Shown here one piece after another: positions 1 through 7,635 of a stretch of 64,000 bases of DNA. A program made the translations under genes and the position numbers. Numbering within the stretch: position 1 is the first letter of the stretch; each line of letters begins with the position of its first letter. Source of the stretch: Planctomycetota bacterium (GTDB taxonomy: Bacteria; Planctomycetota; UBA1135; GCA-002686595); assembly GCA_029259655.1 (NCBI GenBank), contig JAJDET010000181.1, forward strand, positions 1 to 64,000, written 5' to 3'. The notes under the pieces were generated by a model. It did no database searches. It was not told where the DNA came from and worked only from the letters and a program-made list of their open reading frames with translations.

Positions 1-95
1 CGGCTCCTGCCGGCACTTTGCGCGCACCGGCGTCCTCGACGACCTGTTCAAGGTCGACTGCGGGGCCGGCACGCGCAAAGCACCAGCAGGAACCG
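1..95 (-). terminator. Long wobble-paired hairpin downstream of HTH gene
   Basis: Bases 1-31 pair with 65-95 over 31 positions with no unpaired base if read as minus-strand RNA. The apparent mismatches (4/92, 11/85, 14/82, 15/81, 25/71, 26/70) all become G-U wobbles on that strand but A-C clashes on the plus strand. The loop holds a second perfect hairpin (40-45 with 51-56). It starts 41 bases beyond the stop of the minus-strand HTH gene, so it is probably a terminator or 3' stabiliser of that transcript. The base after the stem is outside the window, so a U-tract cannot be checked. The stem may extend further left. Confidence 0.6.
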
Positions 96-136
96 ACTCG
101 AGGCGTTCTGGCTCACGACCCCGTGAGGGATGCGGG

Positions 137-454
137 CTAGGCCTCGTAGCCGAGTGCGGACCAGGCCTCGCGCATCTTCAGCTTGCTCACGCCGAACCAG
201 CGCTCCAGCTCGGCCGGCCGCGGTCTCGTGCGGCCTTTTTCCCAGTTGTAGATGGTGAGTGGGGACACACCCACGAGCTCCGCGTAGTCCGCGGCCGAGA
301 GCTCGAGCCGCTCGCGATGCTGCGCGAGCTCGTCCGCCGAGAACTTCCGGCTCTGGTCGACCTGGGTCTTCAGGCGAACGACCTCGGCTTCGAGCTCCGC
401 GATGCGTTCGTCGATCGGCCGGTTCGGCCCCCGTCGCCGCTGCCTCTTTGCCAT
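137..454 (-). CDS. Small helix-turn-helix DNA-binding protein
   Basis: A 105-residue protein. A basic N-terminus (KRQRRRG) is followed by a short predicted coiled coil (about residues 15-35, IAELEAEVVRLKTQV) and then a Cro/XRE-type helix-turn-helix (about 48-85), in which SAADYAELVGVSPLTIYNWEKG is the classic recognition pattern. It probably binds DNA as a dimer through the coiled coil. It is the last gene of a minus-strand run and starts 10 bases after the NAD synthetase stop, so it is likely cotranscribed with the NAD genes. The target is unknown. It could be a regulator of the run, or a plasmid/phage-type HTH protein. The domain call is firm and the role is open. Confidence 0.8.
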   Translation of the reverse strand: MAKRQRRRGPNRPIDERIAELEAEVVRLKTQVDQSRKFSADELAQHRERLELSAADYAELVGVSPLTIYNWEKGRTRPRPAELERWFGVSKLKMREAWSALGYEA

Positions 455-464
455 CGGGCGTATC

Positions 465-1286
465 CTACTTGCCCCAGTCGCGCAGGTAGCGGAAGTCCTG
501 GTTGATCGTCCGCCGCGAGAGCTTCGCGATCACGGGCGGGATTCGCTTGTACTGATTCCGCACGACGCGCTGCGCCACCTTGCGGACGAACTCACGGTCG
601 AAGCCCTCGGCCACGAGCTCTTCCGCGTCGAAGCGCTCGTCGACCATCCGATAGAGCAGCTCGTCCGCCTCCGCATAGGTGAACCCGAGATCGGCCTCGT
701 CGGTCTGACCTGCGACGAGATCCGCGGAGGGCGCCTTGTCGATCACTTCCGGGGGCAGCTCGAGGTACCGCGCGAGCTGGTAGACCTGATGCTTGTAGAG
801 ATCGCCGAGGGGATTCACGGCGTGCGCTGCATCGCCCCACTGGGTCGAGTAGCCGAGCAACATCTCCGTCTTGTTGCTCGTCCCGACGACGAGGCCGCCC
901 CAGTCGACCGAGAGGTCGTACAGGACCGTCATCCGGCAACGAGCCATCACGTTTCCGCGACGCGTCTCGTCGTTGACGACCTCGGGCTCGACATACCCGT
1001 CGACCATCTTGGAGATGTCGATCCGGCGGGTCGGGGTCCCGAGCCCCTCCGCGACGAGCTTGGCGTGGGCCTCGCTCTCGGGGTTCGAAGTCCGGTAGGG
1101 CATCAGGACCGAGAGCGTGTTCTCCGCACCCAGGGCGCGCGCCGAGAGTGACGCGGAGACCGCCGAGTCCACACCGCCCGAGAGTCCGACGATCGCGCGC
1201 GAGAAGCCCGCCGAGTGGAGCTCCTCCCGCAGGAAGCGGACGAGCAGATCGCAGACCAGCTCGGGCTGGATGTCGAGGCGGCTCAA
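465..1286 (-). CDS. nadE: NAD synthetase (ATP-PPase domain)
   Basis: This 273-residue protein corresponds to the synthetase half of NAD synthetase, which adenylates and amidates nicotinate adenine dinucleotide to NAD in the cytoplasm. The ATP-pyrophosphatase P-loop is SGGVDSA at residues 36-42. Further family motifs are LMPYRTSNP, the GTSNKTEMLLGYSTQWGD stretch and the PSADLVAGQTDE segment. The usual single-chain glutamine-dependent enzyme has a nitrilase domain fused in front. Here that domain is a separate gene immediately upstream, overlapping this start by four bases, so the two products probably form one glutamine-using complex. An ammonia-only enzyme is the alternative. The family assignment is secure. 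Confidence 0.93.
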   Translation of the reverse strand: MSRLDIQPELVCDLLVRFLREELHSAGFSRAIVGLSGGVDSAVSASLSARALGAENTLSVLMPYRTSNPESEAHAKLVAEGLGTPTRRIDISKMVDGYVEPEVVNDETRRGNVMARCRMTVLYDLSVDWGGLVVGTSNKTEMLLGYSTQWGDAAHAVNPLGDLYKHQVYQLARYLELPPEVIDKAPSADLVAGQTDEADLGFTYAEADELLYRMVDERFDAEELVAEGFDREFVRKVAQRVVRNQYKRIPPVIAKLSRRTINQDFRYLRDWGK

Positions 1287-2149
1287 GAGACCTCCTCGGC
1301 GTCGCCTCGGGCGCGGTGGCGCTCGAGCTCGCCGGCGAGGACCCAGGGCTTCTCGTCGCGCCGGAGCGGCGTGACCCCGCGCGCCCGGTGGAGGGCCGAG
1401 GTCGTGAGCCGCGCCTCGGTCCTACCCGGGTCGAGCCCGTCGATCTTCGCGATCTCCACGCCGAAGGGATCGACGACGCGTGACCCGCCGGCGAAGGCGA
1501 CGCCGTCCTCGAACCCGACGCGGTCCACGTAGACGATGAAGGTCTGCGTGAAGAGTGCGGCGGCGTCGAGCATCGACTCCCACGTCCTCGCGGAGGAGAA
1601 GCCGGTGACGGACGCCTCGGCTCCGCGCGCCGGTGCGCAGCTCGGCACGAGGATCGCGTCGCAGTCGTTCACGAAGTGCGCGTAGAGGCCGCCCAGATGC
1701 CAGAAGTCCTCGCACAGGAGCACGCCGAAGCGTCCGTGGCGGCTCTCGATCTGCCGGAAGCGCTCGCCCGCCGCGAGGTCACGGCTCTCCTCGAACATGC
1801 CGTAGCTCACGAGGTGCACCTTGCGGTGCACGGCGACGAGCTCGCCGTTCTCGAAGAACCCGTAGGCGTTGTAGATCCGGCCCTCGCGGCTGCGCTCCAC
1901 GAAACCCGCCCCGATCGAGATGTCCCGGGAGAGCCGCGCCAGGCCGCCGAGCGCGGGCGCGCTCGTCGGGAGTGCGAGCTCGAGTGCCATGTCCTTCAGG
2001 AAGTAGCCGGTGAGCGAGAGCTCGGGGAAGAGCACCACGTCGCTCCCCTCTTTCGCGACGTCGCTCGCGATCTCCAGGTGTTCGGTGAGGTTCGAGCGCA
2101 CGTCTCCGAGCACCGGGTTGGTCTGGGCGAGCGTGACGCGGCAATCCAT
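1283..2149 (-). CDS. Nitrilase-family amidase, probable glutaminase subunit for NAD synthesis
   Basis: A 288-residue carbon-nitrogen hydrolase. The Glu-Lys-Cys triad is visible as E43 (FPELSLTGY), K110 (HRKVHL) and C146 (LLCEDFWH). The sequence style (FPELSLTGYFLKDM, AGFVER, RIYNAYGFFENG) matches the glutaminase domain of glutamine-dependent NAD synthetase. It lies directly upstream of nadE, overlapping it by four bases (ATGA). I infer that it releases ammonia from glutamine and passes it to NadE as a separate subunit. A stand-alone omega-amidase role cannot be excluded. There is no signal peptide, so it should be cytoplasmic. Confidence 0.85.
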   Translation of the reverse strand: MDCRVTLAQTNPVLGDVRSNLTEHLEIASDVAKEGSDVVLFPELSLTGYFLKDMALELALPTSAPALGGLARLSRDISIGAGFVERSREGRIYNAYGFFENGELVAVHRKVHLVSYGMFEESRDLAAGERFRQIESRHGRFGVLLCEDFWHLGGLYAHFVNDCDAILVPSCAPARGAEASVTGFSSARTWESMLDAAALFTQTFIVYVDRVGFEDGVAFAGGSRVVDPFGVEIAKIDGLDPGRTEARLTTSALHRARGVTPLRRDEKPWVLAGELERHRARGDAEEVS

Positions 2150-2153
2150 GGCT

Positions 2154-3143
2154 CTACCGTACGGCGTCGAGCGCTTCCTGGACGAGCTCGTCCGGATGGA
2201 TCCCGCTCGCCTCCGCCTCGTAGGACCGGACCAGGCGGTGTCGCAGGGCCGGTCTCGCCAGCTCCCGGACGTCTTCCTCGTTCACGTGGAGTCGCCCCTG
2301 GAGCAGCGCCCTGGCCTTGGCGAGGAGCAGGATGGCCTGGCCTCCCCGCGGGCTCGCTCCGTAGCGCACCATTCTCCGCAGGCGCTCGGGGGCCTCGGCG
2401 GAGCGGGGCTCGGTCGCGCGGAGCAGTCGCGCGACGTGGCGGACGATCTCCGACGACGCGGGCACCTCGCGCACGAGCTCGCGGAGGCGCAGCACTTCTG
2501 CGCGCGCGATACACGGCACGACCGTTGCCGTATCGGGTCCGGTCGTCGCCGTGAGGATCGACACCAGGTCGGCCTCGCTGGGCGGGTCGAGCTCGATCTT
2601 GCACAGGAAGCGATCGAGCTGGGCCTCGGGCAGTGGGTAGGTGCCCTCCATCTCGACGGGGTTCTCGGTCGCGATCACCAGGAACGGCGGTTCCAGCGCG
2701 AGCGACTCGCCGTGGACGGTGACCTGGCTCTCCTGCATCGCCTCGAGCAGCGCCGACTGCGTACGCGGTGTGGCGCGGTTGATCTCGTCGGCCAAGAGGA
2801 CGTGGGTGAAGATCGGACCGCGCTGGAAGCTGAAGGCGCGCTGCCCCGTCGCGGGGTCCTCCTCCAGGATGCGCGAGCCGAGGACGTCAGCCGGCATCAG
2901 GTCCGGCGTGAACTGGATGCGCTGGAACGAGAGGTCCATGGCCGAGGCCAGTGCGCGCACGAGCGTCGTCTTGCCGAGCCCCGGCGCACCCTCGAGGAGC
3001 ACGTGGCCGCCGGCCAGCACGCTCTGCAAGAGGAGGTCGACGACATCCTCGTGGCCGAGGAAGACGCGCGCGATCTCCTCGCGCAGGCGCTTGCAGGTAC
3101 CGCGCAGCGCGTCGATCTCGTTCTGGGTCGACTCGAGGGTCAT
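2154..3143 (-). CDS. MoxR-family AAA+ ATPase
   Basis: A 329-residue AAA+ ATPase of the MoxR class, whose members act as chaperone-like remodelling factors, often with von Willebrand-A or DUF58 partners. Walker A is GAPGLGKT (52-59). Walker B is HVLLADEINRA (Asp119-Glu120). The sensor region reads VIATENPVEMEGTYPLPEAQLDRF, which is diagnostic of MoxR. A C-terminal helical lid follows, with SPRGGQAILLLAKARAL. The usual DUF58/VWA partners are not downstream. Instead the nitrilase gene begins four bases later, so this is likely the first gene of the NAD set. A link between the ATPase and NAD metabolism is not established. Confidence 0.9.
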   Translation of the reverse strand: MTLESTQNEIDALRGTCKRLREEIARVFLGHEDVVDLLLQSVLAGGHVLLEGAPGLGKTTLVRALASAMDLSFQRIQFTPDLMPADVLGSRILEEDPATGQRAFSFQRGPIFTHVLLADEINRATPRTQSALLEAMQESQVTVHGESLALEPPFLVIATENPVEMEGTYPLPEAQLDRFLCKIELDPPSEADLVSILTATTGPDTATVVPCIARAEVLRLRELVREVPASSEIVRHVARLLRATEPRSAEAPERLRRMVRYGASPRGGQAILLLAKARALLQGRLHVNEEDVRELARPALRHRLVRSYEAEASGIHPDELVQEALDAVR

Positions 3144-3241
3144 GGAAGGAACAACGCCCGGTCCCGGTCCCCGGTTCTCCTGTCCGCAGGATAGAGATCC
3201 CGTCTCCTCCGTGCCCGAGCCCGTGCTCGGCGGCGCCCCCC

Positions 3242-3940
3242 CTACCCCGCCAGCCTCGCCCCGAGCAGCCCCCGCAGCTCCTCGAAGCTCGTCACCCGCG
3301 CGAGCTCCGTCCCCCGGTGCTTCCCGAAGTGGTCGAGCAGCACGAAGTCGATGCCGACCTCGCGCGCCGCGCCGTCCTTCTCCGGATTGTCTCCCACGTG
3401 GAGCGCGGCCGCCGCCGGGACCGCCAGGCGCTCGATTGCCGCGGCGAAGATCGCCGGATCGGGTTTCTCGAGCTTCTCGGTGGCCGAGCAGAGGACCTCG
3501 TCGAAGAGAGCCGCGAGGTCCAGTCCCTCGAGCACCTTGGGCAGCCGCTCGCTCCAGTTCGAGACCACGGCCAGACGCACTCCCTGCGCCTTCAGCTCGT
3601 CGAGCAACTCGCGGGCACCCGGGAAGACGCGGAAGGTCGCCGGGTCCTCGAAGCGGGCGAACAGCTCGTCGGTGATCGACGCGACCTCGGTCGGCGCGAG
3701 GCCCAGGTTCTGGCAGAAGATCCGGTGGATGTAGGCCCGGAACCAGGGGTCGGAGTAGCGGAACGCGCCCCGCGTGCGCTTGGGCACGTCCTCGTGCGCC
3801 GTCCGCATCAGGCGCTCCATGGTCTGGGCCGTGATGTTGCGGCCGCGACTCCGGGCCGCCTGCGCGTAGATCTCGAACCGCGGCGGCTCCTCGTGGAGCA
3901 GCGTGTTACCGACGTCGAACAGGAGAGCGGACAGGACCAC
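3242..3940 (-). CDS. HAD-superfamily hydrolase (phosphatase-like)
   Basis: About 232 residues from a GTG start chosen because the first HAD motif lies only a few residues in (LLFDVGNTLL, nucleophile Asp9). A longer open frame reaches upstream but encodes non-conserved sequence. Motif II is VVSNWSERL, motif III the Lys of EKPDPAIF, and motif IV HVGDNPEKD. The helical cap lies between motifs I and II. This pattern fits HAD-IA phosphatases such as YjjG-like nucleotidases or haloacid-dehalogenase relatives. The substrate is unknown. The gene diverges from the TPR lipoprotein gene, with about 115 bases between starts, and lies 98 bases upstream of the MoxR gene. Confidence 0.85.
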   Translation of the reverse strand: MVLSALLFDVGNTLLHEEPPRFEIYAQAARSRGRNITAQTMERLMRTAHEDVPKRTRGAFRYSDPWFRAYIHRIFCQNLGLAPTEVASITDELFARFEDPATFRVFPGARELLDELKAQGVRLAVVSNWSERLPKVLEGLDLAALFDEVLCSATEKLEKPDPAIFAAAIERLAVPAAAALHVGDNPEKDGAAREVGIDFVLLDHFGKHRGTELARVTSFEELRGLLGARLAG

Positions 3941-4055
3941 GGCGTCGGATCGTAGCCCGCGCGTTCGCGACCACGAAATCCGTTCCCTGTGCTGTGGAGC
4001 GCCGAGGCCTGCGTACGATAGGTATCTGGTGAGGGGGAGAGACCGACACCTGGAA

Positions 4056-5054
4056 ATGACGCTCCCCCGAACACGACCCCCGAGCGCGTCCGGCGCCTCG
4101 TGCCTGCTCCTCGGAGCGATTGCACTGACCGGTGCCTGCATCTCGTCCACACCGAGCCTCTCGGAGGGCGAGGACGTCCAGCAGGCGGCCGAGTCAGCCA
4201 CCCGGCGGGGCGACTGGCGGTCCGCCGCGCACTACTGGAACCAGGCCCTTCTCGAGGGGGAGTCGAGCGGGCCGCGCCCCTACCTCGAGACCGCGCGAGC
4301 CCTGGACGAGCTAGACGACCCGGAAGGGGCTCAGGTCCTGCTCGACCGCGGAATCGAGCTCTTCCCCGACGACGTCGAGCTCCACTTGATGCGCGGCCGG
4401 CTACTCCGGCGACGCGGATTCCGGAGGGCCGCCGAGCTCGACTTCCGCGAGGTGACGGAGATCGCGCCGGAGAACCGCGAAGCCTGGTTCCAGCTCGGTC
4501 GCGTCCTGGTCGAGCTCGACCTTCCGGCGCGCGCGGCGATCTGTCTGCGCGAGCACATGAAGCTGGTGGGAGCGGACCCCGAGGCGCAGTTCCTGCTGGG
4601 TCGGGCCTGGGCCGATCACGGGGAGCTGGCCCTCGCAGTCGAGAGCTTCTCGGCCGGGTTGGCCGACCCCGACTGCGATGTCGAGTTGCTCGTGGCGGCC
4701 GCGTCGCGCGTAGCGGAAGACCGTTTCGCGCGCGTTTGCGAACCCCACCTCGCCTGCGCGCTCGACTGGGTCGACCGCGCCCTCGAGATCGATCCGCAGT
4801 ACGCGGAGGCGAGCCACGTCCGCGGCTGCCTGCTCACGCTCTCCGGTGAGGACGAGCTCGCGATCGAGGCCTTCGAGCGCGCCGTCGAGCTCGACAACTT
4901 CCACCTGCCTGCCATGACGCGCCTGGCCGAGCTCTACGCTCGCCGCGGAGACGTCGCCCGAGCAGACGGCGTGATCGACCGCGCCCTCGACCTCAACATC
5001 GCGTCCGGCCGGCGCCTGATGCTCGAACGCCTGCGCGCGAGCTGGCACCGGTAG
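4056..5054 (+). CDS. TPR-repeat lipoprotein
   Basis: 332 residues from ATG. A hydrophobic N-terminus ends in a lipobox (LTGAC, Cys28), so export and lipid anchoring are expected. The rest is made of tetratricopeptide-like helix pairs, seen as repeated A-x-W/Y, L-x-L-D-P/E and A-x-x-x-F/L units (AAHYWNQALLEG, AELDFREVTEIAPENREAWFQLG, AVESFSAGL, AIEAFERAVELDNFHLPAMTRLAELYARRGD). Such proteins are scaffolds, so the partner is unknown. The purine stretch at 4031-4040 is rather far for a ribosome-binding site, leaving the start slightly uncertain. The gene is convergent with the sigma-fusion gene. A GGACCC/GGGTCC palindrome lies at its stop. Confidence 0.8.
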   Translation: MTLPRTRPPSASGASCLLLGAIALTGACISSTPSLSEGEDVQQAAESATRRGDWRSAAHYWNQALLEGESSGPRPYLETARALDELDDPEGAQVLLDRGIELFPDDVELHLMRGRLLRRRGFRRAAELDFREVTEIAPENREAWFQLGRVLVELDLPARAAICLREHMKLVGADPEAQFLLGRAWADHGELALAVESFSAGLADPDCDVELLVAAASRVAEDRFARVCEPHLACALDWVDRALEIDPQYAEASHVRGCLLTLSGEDELAIEAFERAVELDNFHLPAMTRLAELYARRGDVARADGVIDRALDLNIASGRRLMLERLRASWHR

Positions 5055-5070
5055 GACCCCGGGTCCGCAT

Positions 5071-7449
5071 TCAGAGTCCGAGCTCGACGAGCCGAGCCGG
5101 GTCCGCGCGGAACGGTATCTCGTAGCTCTCGCCGCTCTCGAGGGTCACGGCCACACGCGCGACCCGCTCGTCGACGAAGAGCAGCTCGGGCTCACCGTCG
5201 CTCGGGTGTACGTGGATGTTGGTCTCGGTCTCCCGGGACGAACCGGACAGGGAGTGGAGCTCCGTCCCCTCCGCGTCGAGGAAGCGCACCGCGGTGACCG
5301 CGGCGGCGGGATCCACCGAGAGCCGCACCGAACACCGTCGCGGGACGACGATGTCACGCTCCCCGCGCACTTCGTCCAGGTGGTGGAAGCCGTCGAGAAT
5401 CGCTTCCCCGCTGACGAAAAGCAGGGCGTGGTCGGTCGCGATTCCCTCGAAGCGGAACCGCCCGTGCGCGTCGGTCACGCCGACGCGAAGGCCGAAGAGC
5501 GAGTCCCGGCGATCCGTGGCGACGACAGTGCGGAGACTCCGCCCGACCGTGAGCTGGATCCCGGAGAGCGGCGTTCCGTCCGGCGCGACGACGCGCCCCG
5601 CGACGCGGTCGTCCGGACCGACACCACGGAACCGCACGGTGAGCGGAGTCGTTCCCGGGCGGACGGCTTGCACCTCGGTCAGCTCGAGGGTCTCGGGATG
5701 AACAATGCACAGCGTGTACGGTCGATGGCCCAGGCCGGCGAGGACGAAGCCGCCGTCCGCATCGGTCCGGAGGAACGGTCCGTCCGTTCGCGCGGTCGAG
5801 TGCCCGGCCCGGCTCATGTCCTCGACCGTCGTGTGTCGCGCGAGGCGCAGGCCCCGATGGGGAGCCGTGACGACGCCGAAGGGCTCGGCGTCGGGGACGT
5901 AGAGTGTCGCCGACGCCACGGGCCGGCCCCTCTCGTCGAGCACGCGACCGCGCAGGGACGACGTCGCTGTGTCGAGGACCAGGAGCAAGGAGCCGTCGGC
6001 TTCGTCCGCGGAGACCGCCGAGGGCGCGAAGCCGGGCGCGACCGCGGTCACGACGCGCTCGGCGAGGATCTCGGCCGACGCGAGAACGAAGCTCCCGTCG
6101 CTCTCCGTCGGAACCGCCCAGCCGCCGCCCGAGACCCAGGCGCCGGGGATCGGGTCGCCGAGCACACCGACGACGCGGCCGCGCACGTCGGAACCGCGCT
6201 CGGCAGGTCGCGACAAGACGACGTGTACCGGTCCGGCCTCGGGGCGTGCCATCGGCCTCTGTTCGGATATCCAGCCGGCCTTCGAGATCGTCAGCGTCAC
6301 CCCCCGGTCCCATGCCACGCCGTCGAGCAGGAACGTTCCGTCCGGCCCCGTCTGCATTTCGTGAGTCGAGGCCTCGTATCTGCTCGAGCTCGGACGGATC
6401 TCCTCCCAGCGCGAGTCGGCGATGGAGACGTGCACGACGGCGTCCTCGAGCGGCTCTCCGGAGTCGTCCCTCACCGTTCCGCTGACGCGAACCCTCTCCG
6501 CGACCACGAGGTGGACGACGTCCGTGTCGGACTCGTCGGATGGACTACCGAGGAGTGGATGCGCCACGGCCGCGAACCGTTCGTCGTCGACGACGAGACG
6601 ACCCGTCTCGTCCGGACGAGGAAAACCGAGCTCGCCCCGCTCGTCCGTCACGAACCGTCTCCCCCCGTCGTCGCGATAGCCTCCCCACCGGTGCCCGCGG
6701 GGATCGCTCGGCTCCCAGCGGACCGAGATGTCGGCGATCGGCTTCCCCGTCGTGTCGATCGCCCGCACGCGCACGAGGTCGTCCTCTTCCTCCGTCGCGA
6801 CACGCGAAGCCACGACCTTTCTGCCGGAGGGGAGCGGGACGCGCCCCTCCAGGCTCTCCGGCTCGCTCCCGACGACAGCGGTCGGGCGTGTGGGTTCGGC
6901 GACCACCGCTGTTCCTTCCAGGGAGATCCACGTGAGTGAGAGGACGGCGATGCCCACGGCCGCCCACGCGAATCCGCCGCGGACGCGGGGCGTTCCCCAT
7001 CCGGGACGGAGCACGAGCAGCAGGGTGAGCGCGAGCTCCCAGTAGCCTCGGAGCCTGTGCCGCAGCACCGGACGGCACCGGTCGAGCCGCGTGTACACGG
7101 TTCGCAACGGCACGCCGAGCTCCTCGGCGATCGCGCGCGGTGAGAGCCTGGAGAGGATCCACAGCGCAGCCGTCGTCCGGTAGGGCTCGCGCAATGTCTC
7201 GATTGCGCGCGAGACTTCCTCGCGGAGGTGCTTCGCGATGAGCTCGTCGAGCGAGGACGGCGCGATCTCCAGAGCTTCCACGTCGACGTCGGCTCCGTCC
7301 GGGAAACGGCGCCGCCGTCGGAGGAAGAGTCTGCGGACGATCCCGGCGAGCCACGACCGAGACGGGGTCGGCTCGTCGTGGCCTTCCTCCAGCGCGACCA
7401 GAATCGCGTCGTGGGCGAGGTCTTCGGCGCTCCCCGGCTCGGCGCTCAC
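5071..7449 (-). CDS. Sigma-70-like protein fused to carboxypeptidase-regulatory (beta-sandwich) domains
   Basis: 792 residues from a GTG. Residues about 76-133 are a sigma-70 region 4 with helix-turn-helix (LSPRAIAEELGVPLRTVYTRL). The first 45 residues resemble the end of region 2 (SAEDLAHDAILVALEEG). After a hydrophobic segment (about 160-178) come several repeats of carboxypeptidase regulatory-like domains (for example VRVSGTVRDDSGEPLEDAVVHV, DVRGRVVGVLGDPIPGAWVSGG, SLRGRVLDERGRPVASATLYV, VAGRVVAPDGTPLSGIQLTV). The reading frame stays open upstream to about 7602 and encodes more region-2-like sequence (CYEWLYLYAEQ) without an ATG or GTG. The true start may therefore be a rare codon such as CTG at 7536. 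Predicted topology: cytoplasmic sigma part, one membrane pass, extracytoplasmic domains. Confidence 0.75.
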   Translation of the reverse strand: MSAEPGSAEDLAHDAILVALEEGHDEPTPSRSWLAGIVRRLFLRRRRRFPDGADVDVEALEIAPSSLDELIAKHLREEVSRAIETLREPYRTTAALWILSRLSPRAIAEELGVPLRTVYTRLDRCRPVLRHRLRGYWELALTLLLVLRPGWGTPRVRGGFAWAAVGIAVLSLTWISLEGTAVVAEPTRPTAVVGSEPESLEGRVPLPSGRKVVASRVATEEEDDLVRVRAIDTTGKPIADISVRWEPSDPRGHRWGGYRDDGGRRFVTDERGELGFPRPDETGRLVVDDERFAAVAHPLLGSPSDESDTDVVHLVVAERVRVSGTVRDDSGEPLEDAVVHVSIADSRWEEIRPSSSRYEASTHEMQTGPDGTFLLDGVAWDRGVTLTISKAGWISEQRPMARPEAGPVHVVLSRPAERGSDVRGRVVGVLGDPIPGAWVSGGGWAVPTESDGSFVLASAEILAERVVTAVAPGFAPSAVSADEADGSLLLVLDTATSSLRGRVLDERGRPVASATLYVPDAEPFGVVTAPHRGLRLARHTTVEDMSRAGHSTARTDGPFLRTDADGGFVLAGLGHRPYTLCIVHPETLELTEVQAVRPGTTPLTVRFRGVGPDDRVAGRVVAPDGTPLSGIQLTVGRSLRTVVATDRRDSLFGLRVGVTDAHGRFRFEGIATDHALLFVSGEAILDGFHHLDEVRGERDIVVPRRCSVRLSVDPAAAVTAVRFLDAEGTELHSLSGSSRETETNIHVHPSDGEPELLFVDERVARVAVTLESGESYEIPFRADPARLVELGL

Positions 7450-7589
7450 TTGCTCCGCGTACAGGTAGAGCCACTCGTAGCACGTGAGGATGAAGATGCC
7501 GGCGCGGCGACTCGAAGCGGGTTCGTGCGGGGTCAGATAGGACTCCGGGGTCGACCCCCGATCCTCGCACCGTCCCCGGAAGAGGGCGT

Positions 7590-7625
7590 AAGAGCTGTGT
7601 CATGAGAGCCCACGACACAGCTCTT
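7590..7625 (-). terminator. Perfect 12-bp stem-loop between two minus-strand genes
   Basis: The arms 7590-7601 and 7614-7625 are exact reverse complements (AAGAGCTGTGTC and its complement) around a 12-base loop. It begins 10 bases beyond the stop of the secreted beta-helix gene and upstream of the sigma-fusion gene. There is no T-run after it on either strand, so it is a U-less terminator, an RNA stabiliser or a leader element of the sigma-fusion gene. Confidence 0.55.
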
Positions 7626-7635
7626 CGCCTTTCGC

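Noticed and set aside
1-95. Integron attC-like site
   Set aside because: The imperfect palindrome is the right size, but the conserved core GTTRRRY and its inverse are absent and no cassette structure is seen.
3215-3230. Six-pair hairpin between the HAD and MoxR genes as terminator
   Set aside because: Short stem without a T-run in DNA where six-pair GC stems are frequent; not strong enough to list.
5054-5066. GGACCC-C-GGGTCC palindrome as terminator of the TPR gene
   Set aside because: The centre allows only a five-pair stem with a three-base loop, and there is no T-run; it overlaps the stop codon and is probably chance.
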